Positions 33,744-42,659 are shown, numbered from the stretch's first letter. The stretch is DNA of 64,000 bases from Erythrobacter aureus (GCF_003355455.1 NZ_CP031358.1:186001-250000), one strand, 5' to 3'. A program made the numbers and translations. Notes: a model not told the origin generated them from the letters alone.

Positions 33744-34868
33744 TCAGGCGTCGTCGTCGTTGATGTTGAACTTCCGCAGGAAGACATCGCTGTGGAGCTT
33801 GAGGATCGGCCGGAGCTCGTCGCCGAGTTCGGTTGTCCGTTTGCTCTGGTCGCCGGTCGCGGTGACCACGACGCCCTCACGGATATGGCCGCCACCGATC
33901 GTGGTGGGTCCTTCGCGCAGCTCTTCAACGATGGCGCGGTCATAAGGGCCGCGATAGAGGACCGGGACGGCGTCGATGCCGAAGTTCGTGAACATCTCGT
34001 GCTTGAAGTCGTGGTCCTGCCAGACACCGTTGATGCGAAGGTCGAATGCGCGGGGGAAGGGCGCAGTGCCGGCATAGTGAAGTTTTTTCACGCCGGGGCC
34101 GACGGCTTCGCAGAAAAGCTGGATCTTCGCATTGGGACAATCAGCCGCGAGGGCGAGGAGTTTTTCGACGAGGTCGCCAGCAAATGCTGCCTGAACAGCA
34201 GGGATTTTGCGCGACTGTTCGTTGTCGAGGAAGACGAGTCCCTTTTCGCTCAGACCTTTGGTCGAGTTGGCAACCAAGCCGTCGGCGAAGAGGCCTTCAT
34301 GGCGCGCGCCGCCGAGATAGGTGAGGATGAGGCATTCGCCCTCGAGCTTCTCGGTGATGGCAACGTCGTCGCCTTCCAGGAGGCTCGGATACATCCGGAG
34401 CCGGGCGATGTCGTAGGAGACCTTGGCGTCGAAGAGAGGGGTCGCGACCTTGAGCAGCGCCTCGGGCACTTCGGGCACGAACCTGGTGATGCCCAGCCGA
34501 TCGGCGACACAGGTGTTGTCGGGGAGGTCGGCAAACTCGGCCGGCTGGGGCCATAGGAGGCCGGTCGACATGATCTTGCGCAGCTGAAGCGGTTTCACGC
34601 GATTGCCGTCGCGGCCGGAGAGCAGTCCCATCTCGCGATCCTGCTGCTTGTTGTGCCCCCAGAAGCCGTGCTCGCGCAGCTGTTCCTCGGTGAGGACAGC
34701 GCCTTCGGGCACATAGATGACGCGATCGCCTGCCTCGAAGCGGTGGCTGCCGTCTTCGAGCTTGGCGCTGATGCAGGTATAGTCACGGACCTTGCAGACC
34801 GAGAGGCGGTCAGCGTTCGGATGGTCGGAGACTTCGTCGATCGGGAGAAGGCGTACTGCGAAGGTCAT
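33744..34868 (-). CDS. Rnl5-type RNA ligase with N-terminal OB domain, 374 aa
   Basis: The N-terminal 100 residues resemble the OB domain of the Deinococcus DraRnl (Rnl5) family: HPNADRLSVCKVRDYTC and GDRVIYVPEGAVL. The adenylyltransferase domain has motif I TEKLEGE with Lys174 as the AMP acceptor, AKIQLFCEAVG as the motif III/IIIa region, REGVVVTA as motif IV and LKLHSDVFL near motif V. DraRnl seals nicks in duplex nucleic acid with a 3'-OH RNA strand. AGAGGAAATTG before ATG 34868 supports the start. It is the second RNA ligase in the window and of a different group from the HNH fusion at 17730. Confidence 0.82.
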   Translation of the reverse strand: MTFAVRLLPIDEVSDHPNADRLSVCKVRDYTCISAKLEDGSHRFEAGDRVIYVPEGAVLTEEQLREHGFWGHNKQQDREMGLLSGRDGNRVKPLQLRKIMSTGLLWPQPAEFADLPDNTCVADRLGITRFVPEVPEALLKVATPLFDAKVSYDIARLRMYPSLLEGDDVAITEKLEGECLILTYLGGARHEGLFADGLVANSTKGLSEKGLVFLDNEQSRKIPAVQAAFAGDLVEKLLALAADCPNAKIQLFCEAVGPGVKKLHYAGTAPFPRAFDLRINGVWQDHDFKHEMFTNFGIDAVPVLYRGPYDRAIVEELREGPTTIGGGHIREGVVVTATGDQSKRTTELGDELRPILKLHSDVFLRKFNINDDDA

Positions 34869-34888
34869 TCAATTTCCTCTATCTCTCA

Positions 34889-35212
34889 TCATTCCGTGGG
34901 AAGAGACGAGAGATACGTTTCTCCGAATGTGCTGAGTTCGCGCGCAGCGCCGAAGAAGAGGAATTCCTCATCCCCGGTCGGAATGCAGCCCGCAGGCGCG
35001 TCAGCGCCATAGACGGGCGATGCGGGATCACTGAGCAGTCGCTCTGCGAATGCTTCAGGGCTTTCGCCGTCTTCAGGCTCGAAAATGCGAAAGCCATATT
35101 TCTGACCGAGCCCTGTTGGGGGATAGGCGATCATGTCGACTCGGCAGCCTTCCAGATACGCCCAGCCGGCGTCTTCACCTTTCGAGACAGTCATGAATTT
35201 CGTAACGGACAC
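34889..35212 (-). CDS. hypothetical protein, 107 aa
   Basis: Family not recognised. A soluble acidic protein with AWAYLEG-like aromatic spacing (GWAYLEGCRVDMIAY). It ends 20 bases before the RNA ligase start and may be cotranscribed with it. Confidence 0.65.
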   Translation of the reverse strand: MSVTKFMTVSKGEDAGWAYLEGCRVDMIAYPPTGLGQKYGFRIFEPEDGESPEAFAERLLSDPASPVYGADAPAGCIPTGDEEFLFFGAARELSTFGETYLSSLPTE

Positions 35213-35316
35213 GGTATGGATTCCTATGATGGTGAAGCGCAGCGACTGCGCCTCATGGCAAAGTTGGGTTTCAGATTGTGTGCCAGGCTGTCTAGCGGCT
35301 GGCGGCGCGTGGTGGC

Positions 35317-36216
35317 TTAACTGCGCAGAGTGGGATTTTGCTCCGACATTTCTGCGGTTTCAGGTTCAGCCGTTCTGGCAGAGAAGATCTCGATATCGAC
35401 TTCACGCCAGTAGGAGAAAAGGTGAGGTGGAAGCTGAAGAGGGGAGCATCGCTCCACCGCGTTTATCGCGGCTTGCTCGTAAGCATCCGGCTCGGTGACC
35501 ACCATGTAGGTCTCGTCGACCAGCCGAGAGATTTGCGGTGTGCCGACCAGCGCGCCGCTTTCATCGAAAGTGGCAGACATGGTGATGGCAAGAGTATCAG
35601 GAACGCCAGTGGTCGGCGCGTCCCAGCAGGTCCGAATTCGAGTGGCGACAGAAACGCCAATGGCGGCAGCGAGATCTCCATCGACAGAGCCGACATCGCC
35701 GCGGACTTTCGCGCCCAAAGCGAGGGTTCCAGTCCCTGCAGCAAAGCGCGGGGCTTCGGGCGCTTCTTCAGCTGCGGCTTCTGCAGCTGCTTCGGCGGGA
35801 GCCTTGTCCTCGTCAGGGATCGGGCTTTCCTCGACGAGTTCCTCGTCGCTCTCTGCTTGGTCCGGGGTAGGGGTTTCGACCTCTACCTCCTCGGGCATTT
35901 CGGGCTGAGCCTTCAAAGGCGCGTCATCGCCCTCAGGGTCTCCGGCTGGCGGCTGGGCCCCAAGGTCGAAATATGAGATCTGGGTTCCCTGCACAGGCGG
36001 CTCGAAGGTGTCGGCTTTCGTCAGCTCATAAAGCGCAGCACCAAAGAAGGCGGCGTGACATACCACGGCTAGCGCAAGGGAAGCGCGGCGCTGGGCAGGG
36101 GAAGACGAGGCATATCCGCTCGGCGCATGGCAATCCACGCCCGGTTCAGGGGCGGAGATGAGCGCGTGCGGCGCTCGTCCGACATCGGACGAAGATATGC
36201 TCGTTTGGATATTCAT
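35317..36216 (-). CDS. TonB/TolA-like energy-transducing protein, 299 aa
   Basis: A single transmembrane segment (SLALAVVCHAAFFGAALYEL, about residues 45-65) anchors it. A long acidic Pro/Glu/Ala linker follows (residues ~90-165). The C-terminal domain has the TolA/TonB layout: IRTCWDAP, LAITMSATFDESGALV, AINAVERCSPLQLP, with a Cys pair as in TolA. Such proteins carry proton-motive force from ExbBD/TolQR to the outer membrane. No ExbB/TolQ partner is in the window. Start 36216 (MNIQTSISSS) follows GAGG; the longer frame to 36339 is rejected. Confidence 0.75.
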   Translation of the reverse strand: MNIQTSISSSDVGRAPHALISAPEPGVDCHAPSGYASSSPAQRRASLALAVVCHAAFFGAALYELTKADTFEPPVQGTQISYFDLGAQPPAGDPEGDDAPLKAQPEMPEEVEVETPTPDQAESDEELVEESPIPDEDKAPAEAAAEAAAEEAPEAPRFAAGTGTLALGAKVRGDVGSVDGDLAAAIGVSVATRIRTCWDAPTTGVPDTLAITMSATFDESGALVGTPQISRLVDETYMVVTEPDAYEQAAINAVERCSPLQLPPHLFSYWREVDIEIFSARTAEPETAEMSEQNPTLRS

Positions 36217-36372
36217 CGGTGTGTGCCTCGGCAGTAAGCGAAAAATCCTCGTTGTGCACGAGGAAAATGCGGCGCGGTGAGGATTTTTCAAGACAAGCGC
36301 TAGTGCTTCCAGAAACATCCTGATAAACAGGGAGGGCAACGGGCGAAGCTGCCCGCCTTTCTGGGGAACACC
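36217..36372. promoter_or_regulatory. divergent promoter region with TCCTGA element
   Basis: Gap between the TolA-like gene and a plus-strand secreted protein. ACATCCTGATAAACAGGGAGG (about 36316-36336) resembles TATCCTGACAACGGGAG before the plus gene at 41243, suggesting a common promoter or operator. Confidence 0.4.
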
Positions 36373-36864
36373 ATGCGTTTGATCATCGGCCTGGCGCTTC
36401 TGAGCGCTACCACTGGCACTGTCGCTTATGCTCAGAGCTATATCGAGGAAGGCGCTGTGGCTGCGCGCTCGAAAAAGGCTTCAAGCGAAGTCGATTATGG
36501 CGTGCTCGTGAAAGAGCAGATCGCCGCCGATGCCGCGCGCCAGCCGGCCCCGCATGCGATGGAACAAGCGCTGCGCGATGCAGATAACGCGCTAGCGAAT
36601 GCTGAGCGTTTGTCCCAGTTCAAGCGGATGGTGTCTGAGGTGACCGGTCTGGTGCCTGCTGCAAAGATGGTCGAAGAGCATCTCGACGAGCAGATCTCGA
36701 CATCGATGCAGAGGTCGATCCCGCGCCCCATCGAGCGGGTGAAGGTGCCGGACACCAGCGAAGAAATGGCAAAGGGCGAGGATGAGCCGGTCATCGCCCG
36801 CTCCTATGAGGCGGACATTTCTGCCCTCCTCAAGGAGTTCGAAGACGAAGACTACGGGAAGTAA
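36373..36864 (+). CDS. secreted helical protein, 163 aa
   Basis: A signal peptide (MRLIIGLALLSATTGTVAYA, then QS) is followed by a helical mature part with coiled-coil potential (LRDADNALANAERLSQFKRM). The conserved-looking YxxGxVAARSKKASSEVDYG has the look of a conjugation-associated periplasmic protein such as a VirB5-like one, but no clear match is seen. Ends 13 bases before a convergent gene. Confidence 0.65.
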   Translation: MRLIIGLALLSATTGTVAYAQSYIEEGAVAARSKKASSEVDYGVLVKEQIAADAARQPAPHAMEQALRDADNALANAERLSQFKRMVSEVTGLVPAAKMVEEHLDEQISTSMQRSIPRPIERVKVPDTSEEMAKGEDEPVIARSYEADISALLKEFEDEDYGK

Positions 36865-36876
36865 GCCGGAGCCTGC

Positions 36877-37170
36877 TTAGGGCAGGTCGTCTTCGTCGAT
36901 CGCGTTGTATTCGGCGTGAGTCAGCTGGTCGATAGGATCGCCCGGGTTGAAAGGCCCGTACAGAGTGATTGTCGGGTTGTTGGTCACGTTGTCGCCGTGC
37001 TCCGGGAACTCGTGCTCGCAGCACGCGGCGGAGAGGATGATCAGCAGCTCTTCGCGGATCTCATCCGGCGTCTTCGTCTGGCCTTCCTTGATTTCTGGAT
37101 AGTAGATCGAGGAATGGTAGGCGCGGTCTTCATCCGTCACGGTGTAGAAGTAGAACGGCTGGGGCTTCAT
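36877..37170 (-). CDS. hypothetical protein, 97 aa
   Basis: Family not recognised. Acidic, with Cys-Cys in the middle (SAACCEHEFPEHG) and aromatic N-terminus (PFYFYTV). Convergent with the secreted protein gene. Confidence 0.65.
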   Translation of the reverse strand: MKPQPFYFYTVTDEDRAYHSSIYYPEIKEGQTKTPDEIREELLIILSAACCEHEFPEHGDNVTNNPTITLYGPFNPGDPIDQLTHAEYNAIDEDDLP

Positions 37171-37252
37171 GGCGTGTCTCGCAATTGAGTGATGCAGGGG
37201 TTGTGCTAGCAGGCGCCTGAGCGCCTGCCGGCCATTTTCTCGATTCTGTCGC

Positions 37253-38206
37253 TCACCACTCGAAGGTGGGGAGCGTTACGGTCATGCAACCGTCGCTGTC
37301 GAAGAGGATCCAGGTCGCGCCGTCCTTGCGGGCGAAGTCGAAGCAGTCGCGCAGACACTTCGGGATTTCGGCGTAATCCTCGTCGTTGACGTAATCGCTC
37401 GGAATGTGAACGAACCAGCCGTTGTCGCGTGACATGTAGACGAGGCGTTCGACCCACTGGTCTGTCTCCGACGGGTTGTTCAGCGCGTCGGCAGTAGGGA
37501 AGTCGAGATGGCCGGTCGATAGATCGGCGTAGCGGAAGATGTGGTTCGGCGGGTAAACTGCGCGCTCGCCGTCAGCTTCCTGATCGATGCCAGCCTGGGT
37601 GAAGGCGATCCAAGTCGCGCCATTCTCGCGAGCGAGATCGAAGCAGCGCCTCAGGTCTTCGGGGATGGTCTCGTAATCGGCCCGGCTGTAGTCGGCGAAA
37701 TAGCCTTCGTCGGGTACGTAGATTGAATAGCAGTAGTCATCGCTGCGGATCATCAGGCCGTTGGCCCAGCCGCTATCATCCTTCTCTCCAAGAACTGCTT
37801 GGGTCGAGAGGTGGAGGCGGTCGACAGTCAGGGTGATGAATCGTCCGACATTGCCCGGCATTTCGGTAGGAGCCGTCGCTTCCGAGCCGGGAGCGATATG
37901 GTCGGGCAGCGCAGGTATTTCGACGAGATAGGCCTGCTCACCATCGCCGAATTCGTAGATCGGAAGCGAGGCGCCCGACTGGACCTTCGCGCGCAGACCG
38001 CTGGCGAGGTCCATGATTAGGCCCTCGGTGCTGTCCGGCTGGTCTTCGGCCCACTCAGGGTCTTTTGCACCGCTTTCTTCGTAAGCGGTCAGGCGGGCTT
38101 CCTTCCAGCCCTCGATCGCCGCGTCCTTGGTCGAGGCGGCCGGGCCCATCTCGATGCCGGGGCAGTTGATGTCGTCGGAGGGGAAGTGCGAAACGATAGC
38201 GTACAT
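37253..38206 (-). CDS. DUF5983-like protein with internal duplication, 317 aa
   Basis: Residues about 130-210 and 235-315 are two copies of one module: aromatic/Asp strands (YCYSIYVPDEGYF versus NGWFVHIPSDYV), DLRRCFDLARENGATWI versus CLRDCFDFARKDGATWI, ending FDSDGCMTVTLPTFEW in the second. The terminal DG...LP.(F/Y).W signature recalls DUF5983, a plasmid-associated family. The first 110 residues are separate and acidic. Function unknown. Confidence 0.6.
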   Translation of the reverse strand: MYAIVSHFPSDDINCPGIEMGPAASTKDAAIEGWKEARLTAYEESGAKDPEWAEDQPDSTEGLIMDLASGLRAKVQSGASLPIYEFGDGEQAYLVEIPALPDHIAPGSEATAPTEMPGNVGRFITLTVDRLHLSTQAVLGEKDDSGWANGLMIRSDDYCYSIYVPDEGYFADYSRADYETIPEDLRRCFDLARENGATWIAFTQAGIDQEADGERAVYPPNHIFRYADLSTGHLDFPTADALNNPSETDQWVERLVYMSRDNGWFVHIPSDYVNDEDYAEIPKCLRDCFDFARKDGATWILFDSDGCMTVTLPTFEW

Positions 38207-38247
38207 AGCTGGGTATCCTTGTAGGGGTATTCAGGGGATGAGAGCGA

Positions 38248-38682
38248 TCAGCGCGCGGCCGGAGCCTGACGGATGTCGAGCGAGACGATCTGGATGATCT
38301 CGAAATGGACGAAGGCAGTGCCAGCTTGCGAGTTGTATCCGGCGAGGAAGTGCTCGCTGAAGTTGAACATCTCGAAAGCGCGGCGGACATCGTTCTCGCC
38401 AGCCGATTCATCGGCCGCATCGAGCGTGACCTCTAGGTTGAGGTTCAGCGTCACCTCGGTGATGCCCTCAGCCTCTTCGACTTTCGGCTCAAGGCCGCTG
38501 ACGGCAGAAGCGATGCTCTTGATCGCAGTGCCGGCGGTTTCGTTAAAGCCGGCGAGCTCGGCATCGCTGACCTGGTAGTCGGTGAGCAGCTTCGCGGCGC
38601 GCTCAGCGGCATCAGGCAGGTCTGCGCCTTCTTCCGAGGTTGTGACGATGAGCCAGCAGCGGGCAAGGAAACGCTTGTCCAT
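38248..38682 (-). CDS. hypothetical protein, 144 aa
   Basis: Family not recognised. The start ATG overlaps the stop of the 175-residue gene by one base (TGATG), a coupled junction. An acidic alpha/beta protein (EGITEVTLNLNLEVTLDAAD). Confidence 0.65.
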   Translation of the reverse strand: MDKRFLARCWLIVTTSEEGADLPDAAERAAKLLTDYQVSDAELAGFNETAGTAIKSIASAVSGLEPKVEEAEGITEVTLNLNLEVTLDAADESAGENDVRRAFEMFNFSEHFLAGYNSQAGTAFVHFEIIQIVSLDIRQAPAAR

Positions 38683-39209
38683 CACGCGGCCACCGGGTCG
38701 AGGCGCTGGATCGAATAGCTGTTGATGCAGAAGCCGTAGCGGTCGGAGAGCATATCGGCGAACTCATCGTCGTCGGGGTCGACGGAAACGACCACACTCA
38801 GGGGCAGGTCGGGTTCGCCCGGCGTGCCATCATCGTCATCGCCAGATGTATCCCAGTCGAGATTGAAGATCTCGTAGAGGATGCGCTCGGAAATGCCCTC
38901 GGAAAGAACGACGATTGGCTGACTGCTCTTCTTGAGATGAGCGAGCTCTTCGGTGGAGATGTCGGACCGTTCGTGAAGAACGATCTCGTTCTCCGGCCAG
39001 GCGTCGCCGTCTTCGTCGACGTACATCTTCTTGCCATCGCGTTCGACGGTTTCCTGACCGTCGTAGTCGATGTCGGTGCCACCCTGGTGCTCGTATTCGA
39101 GCATGCCTTCAGGATTTGCCTTGAAGCTATCCTCGGTGATGCGGGCAGTGCCGGGCAGGGTTTCGAGCGTGCCTTTGATCGGCGTGCCGTCGTAAGCGAA
39201 AGCGTACAT
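38682..39209 (-). CDS. acidic hypothetical protein, 175 aa
   Basis: Family not recognised. Strongly acidic (DTSGDDDDGTPGEPDLPLSV) with the N-terminus MYAFAYDGTPIKG. GGAG eight bases before ATG 39209 fixes the start. It starts two bases after the end of the ADP-ribosyltransferase gene and is probably cotranscribed. Confidence 0.65.
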   Translation of the reverse strand: MYAFAYDGTPIKGTLETLPGTARITEDSFKANPEGMLEYEHQGGTDIDYDGQETVERDGKKMYVDEDGDAWPENEIVLHERSDISTEELAHLKKSSQPIVVLSEGISERILYEIFNLDWDTSGDDDDGTPGEPDLPLSVVVSVDPDDDEFADMLSDRYGFCINSYSIQRLDPVAA

Positions 39210-39211
39210 GT

Positions 39212-39697
39212 TCAATTCTCCGGGGTAAGAGTTTCGCGCGCGGCGATGTGGATGCGGGTGGGGTCGAAGACGATCCAGCTGTGGCCGCCTTCTTCAGTGC
39301 GATTGTCGTAGATGATGCTGTCGTAGCCAGAGAGGCCGAGGACGTGCTCAACGAAGGCCAGATCGATCAGAGCGCCTTCGTCGTCGAAATCGTCGGAGAG
39401 TATGCCGGCGGCCTGCAGGGCAGTGGTGACGGCGCGAGGGTTCCAATCTCCGAGATCCGGCATCTCGAGGGGGTTCACCACATCAAGATGAGCGACGATC
39501 AGGCGTTCGCCGGGGCCGGACAGGTCGACTCCGCGGACTTGGAGTGCACGCTCCATGGCAGTTTCGCGGGTGCCGAAGTGGAAGCCAATGTCATTCGTAT
39601 GCTCGAAGGCATCGAAATCGCCCATGTCGGTCCAATGATAGACCGGCTGGGACGCAGCGATGGCTGCCCTTGAAGCCTGAGCGCAGGGATGACCCAT
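39212..39697 (-). CDS. ADP-ribosyltransferase of the polyvalent-protein type (ART-PolyVal), 161 aa
   Basis: It has the order of motifs of this ART family: PVYHWTDMGDFDAF (the YH.T motif), IGFHFGTRETAMERAL, VNPLEMPDLGDW, then GYDSIIYDNRTEEGGHSWIVFDPTRI, where Glu before the G.SWIVFDP strand is the likely catalytic acid. ART proteins move ADP-ribose from NAD+ to protein or nucleic acid. The domain is usually part of giant plasmid/phage polyvalent proteins; here it stands alone. A NADAR protein that could reverse base ADP-ribosylation is encoded at 8384. Confidence 0.7.
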   Translation of the reverse strand: MGHPCAQASRAAIAASQPVYHWTDMGDFDAFEHTNDIGFHFGTRETAMERALQVRGVDLSGPGERLIVAHLDVVNPLEMPDLGDWNPRAVTTALQAAGILSDDFDDEGALIDLAFVEHVLGLSGYDSIIYDNRTEEGGHSWIVFDPTRIHIAARETLTPEN

Positions 39698-39826
39698 TTC
39701 TTCCTTCCAAGTGATTGCCCTCTCAATGCCTCAGCAGAGTGGGCCTTCTCGCGGCTGGGACCGAAGAGCAAAGCCGCGCGTTCAATAAGCAACGTCGGAC
39801 GGGGAGAGTGCGAACGGAGATTGAAC

Positions 39827-40204
39827 GTGGGATATGTTTGGATGGCTGCAGGATTGGTTTGCGTAGGTGCGTGTCCTCTAGCAGCGCAAACCCTGGAGCC
39901 GACATCTGACGATACGGAGAGCGCGACGACTGCGCGCCCCGGATACGATTACCGAGACCAGCAGACCCATCGCGATCGAGGTCATCGCATGAATGAGCCA
40001 TTCGTCATCTTCGGCGGCCCGGTAACGGTAGGGACCGGAAGCCTAGAGCCGAAGGATCCAAACTCGACGTACTGGCTCGACCGCGAACGACCTCGATGGG
40101 AAGAGAGCGAAGCATATGTGTGCACGGCTGGCGATGCTGGCCCGGCGAGGGCCTCAACCGCAATCGCACAAGCCGTGCACGCTGATGGCATCGAGAGGTG
40201 CTAG
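39827..40204 (+). CDS. secreted small protein, 125 aa
   Basis: GTG start at 39827 with GGAGA six bases upstream; a short signal peptide (VGYVWMAAGLVCVGACPLAA, cleavage before Q) follows. The mature part is charged and rich in Thr/Asp, with a late YVCTAGDAG. Family not recognised. A longer frame begins inside the ART gene on the other strand and is less likely. Its end overlaps the convergent gene at 40201 by four bases. Confidence 0.55.
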   Translation: MGYVWMAAGLVCVGACPLAAQTLEPTSDDTESATTARPGYDYRDQQTHRDRGHRMNEPFVIFGGPVTVGTGSLEPKDPNSTYWLDRERPRWEESEAYVCTAGDAGPARASTAIAQAVHADGIERC

Positions 40205-41079
40205 AACAGCTCGAGTAGGCGACGCATAGCGTCATCAGCGCTGCTATCTTGGATGTCGGCGCTGACCTGAACATCGTGACCGATAACGAACGAGCGATAG
40301 ACCGAGAAGCGGTCTTCATCGCGCGCTACGACGATCATGGCGCCCAGATTGTCGACGTAGCGGCTGGTCACGACCTCGCGTCCGGCGATCCACCGCTTGA
40401 GCGGAGCCATCAGGGCGCGCTCATAGGTGTGGACGCCTTCGTCCAGCTCTTCGACGGGCTCGGGGAGGTCTTTTTCGCAGTCCCAGAGCGGAACGGGGTC
40501 TTTCAGCCCCCAGATGTCGACCGGCGAGTGATATTCTTCCGGGGCATATGCGTGAGCGTCCGGGAGGATATGGAGCACGGCTTCGCGAAAGGTGGGATAG
40601 GTCGTATCGCCATGCTCGTCGTCGCGAACAGTGAAGGTCTTCTCCCGCTCGCCGTAATGGAAGGGGCCGTGGGTGACGTAGATCGGCAGGGGATCATCCC
40701 CGTTAGGGCGCCACCGGGCGTCGAAGTTGCCGGCCTCTTCGCGGCTTTTGCAGGCGGGAGCTTTCTCGATGAAGTCTTTCCAGCCGACGTTGACGGTGCC
40801 GACCATGCCCATCTGGATTTTCAGGGGCAGGTCGGTCCAGCGGATGAAGCGCTCCTTGCCCTCAAGGACGCGCTCCTTGATCGAGCCTAGGACATCGACC
40901 TTAGGCGCGGCTCCTTCACCCCACATGCCGACACCGACGGGGGAATACGGGTCCATGCTGGAGTTGAAATAGTCGCCGTCGCAGAAGACGATGGTGAAAC
41001 GGTCGGCTGTAGCGCCGCCGTTATCGGTGATGCAGAACACGAACGACTTCATGTCGTCGAGGGTTTCGAAAAGCGGCAT
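40201..41079 (-). CDS. hypothetical protein, 292 aa
   Basis: Family not recognised. A soluble protein with several Trp/Asp-rich turns (WGEGAAPKVDVLG, YHSPVDIWGLKDPVPLWD) and a C-terminal beta segment (AMIVVARDEDRFSVY). ATG 41079 is preceded by AGAGGAAATTATTG and the hairpin TAATC/GATTA (41093-41106). Confidence 0.65.
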   Translation of the reverse strand: MPLFETLDDMKSFVFCITDNGGATADRFTIVFCDGDYFNSSMDPYSPVGVGMWGEGAAPKVDVLGSIKERVLEGKERFIRWTDLPLKIQMGMVGTVNVGWKDFIEKAPACKSREEAGNFDARWRPNGDDPLPIYVTHGPFHYGEREKTFTVRDDEHGDTTYPTFREAVLHILPDAHAYAPEEYHSPVDIWGLKDPVPLWDCEKDLPEPVEELDEGVHTYERALMAPLKRWIAGREVVTSRYVDNLGAMIVVARDEDRFSVYRSFVIGHDVQVSADIQDSSADDAMRRLLELF

Positions 41080-41242
41080 CAATAATTTCCTCTAATCACG
41101 AGATTACCCTCATGAATGATCAGGAAGTTTTACGACTGACAGAATATTCTCGGTTCATGTATTGCGACTCAAATGAGCAATATCCTAAAATATCCTGACA
41201 ACGGGAGTTTCTTCCAGATCTCCCGTGCAAGGGAGCATTGCA
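41080..41242. promoter_or_regulatory. divergent promoter region with tandem ATATCCT
   Basis: Holds the TAATC-acga-GATTA hairpin of the minus gene (41093-41106). For the plus gene it has a direct repeat ATATCCT-aaa-ATATCCT-GAC (41180-41199), the same half-site as the inverted repeat at 30098-30121, and GGGAG as ribosome binding site. Confidence 0.45.
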
Positions 41243-42622
41243 ATGGGTCACCTCGACATTCCCACCCTCACAGGTGAAGACTCGAAAGTCGCGTATGACG
41301 CGATGTTTCGTGAGCTTGGTCGGGAAGACCCAGACAACCATCTCGAGGGCGGCCTTCGCATCGCATCGGTCTGGAGCGCGCAGAATGGCCATTCGTCGCC
41401 CATGATCGATGAGCGGCGCCTCGAATTGGCGTACGCCCGCATTGTCGCTCGGGAGCGGGAGGGGGCGACAGATCCTGTCGCCCTTTCGAGCAAAGACTAC
41501 GCTCGCATGCTCGTGGTCGATGCTTCCCTTCAGCGCGAAGCAGAGAAGGCGCTAAAGCTCGACCTCCTCGACCGCCAGGAGCGTTTCAGCTGGATGAATC
41601 CAGACATGAACGATGTGCCGTGGGTGAGGAATGACACATCGCCCACGGTCATGAATGATTTTGCCGAAGCTGATCTCAAGGCTTTGGCTTCCGGCAATTT
41701 CGAGGACATGTCGAAGAACCAGCGGAGCAACGTGGAACTGATGCTCCTGCGCGGCGCAAGCCCGCGCTCGCCTGAATTCGAAGCAGAGCTCGACAAGGCG
41801 GCTGAGCATGAGGACAGCCTCCAGTTCATACCGATGCGAAAGGACGTGGCGGGACTGACGGCAGAAGAGTTCGGTGGCGTCGTCGACCGTATGGCAATGG
41901 TCGCTCCCGGTCAGCGCCCGGCGTATGATGCCCGCCCGCAGTACAATCCCTTCTCGATCGACGAGAGGCGGGATGGGCTTCAGACGGCGACTGTAAATGC
42001 TGTCGTAGGCGGGCGGGTGAAAAACCCGCTCGAGCAGGCAACGCGCATCGCGCTGGAATTCCAGCAAGAGCGTGGCATCCCGGTGGATGCGGAAGCGAAA
42101 CAGCAGATGGAGTGCGCTGTGGCGCGCTTTGTATCCTCGGGTGACCGAGGTGTTTCGCCGGTGGATGCGGCAAAGGTTCTCATCGTCGATACGGCGATGC
42201 AGCGCGTTGCCCGAGAGAAGCTCGAGGCTGGCGCAAAGGACCTTCGCAAGTCGCCGTCGGTACAGATCCTCGAAGACGTGGTGGGGAAGGGTGGGTATCC
42301 CATCTTCACGAAGCTCGAGAGCGAAAAGCAGGACACCCTGGCGGTAGCGCAGGGGCGTTTCTCTGACCTGACGGATAAGCGCGGCATGGGTTCGGCGGTG
42401 TATTTGGCGATCCATCGCTCGGGGCGAACTGTGCGGGGTGACACCGGAGAGCAGCTCGATCGGCTGGCCAAAGCCAACAGGGTCGGGAAAGAGCCGGACA
42501 AATCCTGGGTGAAGAAGTCGAACGCCAACAGGGATAAGGCGCGTGCGGCGATCCGGAAGCTGACGCGCGGCCCGGCCGTTGCGCAACCGTCTCTTTTCAA
42601 AGACAAAGGTCGCGGCCGCTAA
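41243..42622 (+). CDS. hypothetical protein with internal duplication, 459 aa
   Basis: Two similar helical modules are visible: N-terminal HLEGGLRIASVW...YARMLVVDASLQREAEKAL and central PLEQATRIALEFQ...AAKVLIVDTAMQRVAREKL. The C-terminus is basic (KKSNANRDKARAAIRKLTRG) and ends QPSLFKDKGRGR. All-helical, no enzyme motif; a nucleic-acid-associated structural protein is one possibility. Start 41243 follows GGGAG; a GTG at 41225 is less well placed. It is the longest plus-strand gene apart from the repeat protein. Confidence 0.65.
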   Translation: MGHLDIPTLTGEDSKVAYDAMFRELGREDPDNHLEGGLRIASVWSAQNGHSSPMIDERRLELAYARIVAREREGATDPVALSSKDYARMLVVDASLQREAEKALKLDLLDRQERFSWMNPDMNDVPWVRNDTSPTVMNDFAEADLKALASGNFEDMSKNQRSNVELMLLRGASPRSPEFEAELDKAAEHEDSLQFIPMRKDVAGLTAEEFGGVVDRMAMVAPGQRPAYDARPQYNPFSIDERRDGLQTATVNAVVGGRVKNPLEQATRIALEFQQERGIPVDAEAKQQMECAVARFVSSGDRGVSPVDAAKVLIVDTAMQRVAREKLEAGAKDLRKSPSVQILEDVVGKGGYPIFTKLESEKQDTLAVAQGRFSDLTDKRGMGSAVYLAIHRSGRTVRGDTGEQLDRLAKANRVGKEPDKSWVKKSNANRDKARAAIRKLTRGPAVAQPSLFKDKGRGR

Positions 42623-42659
42623 TGCCTTGTAAGTGATACAAAGAATTACGGTTCATGCG

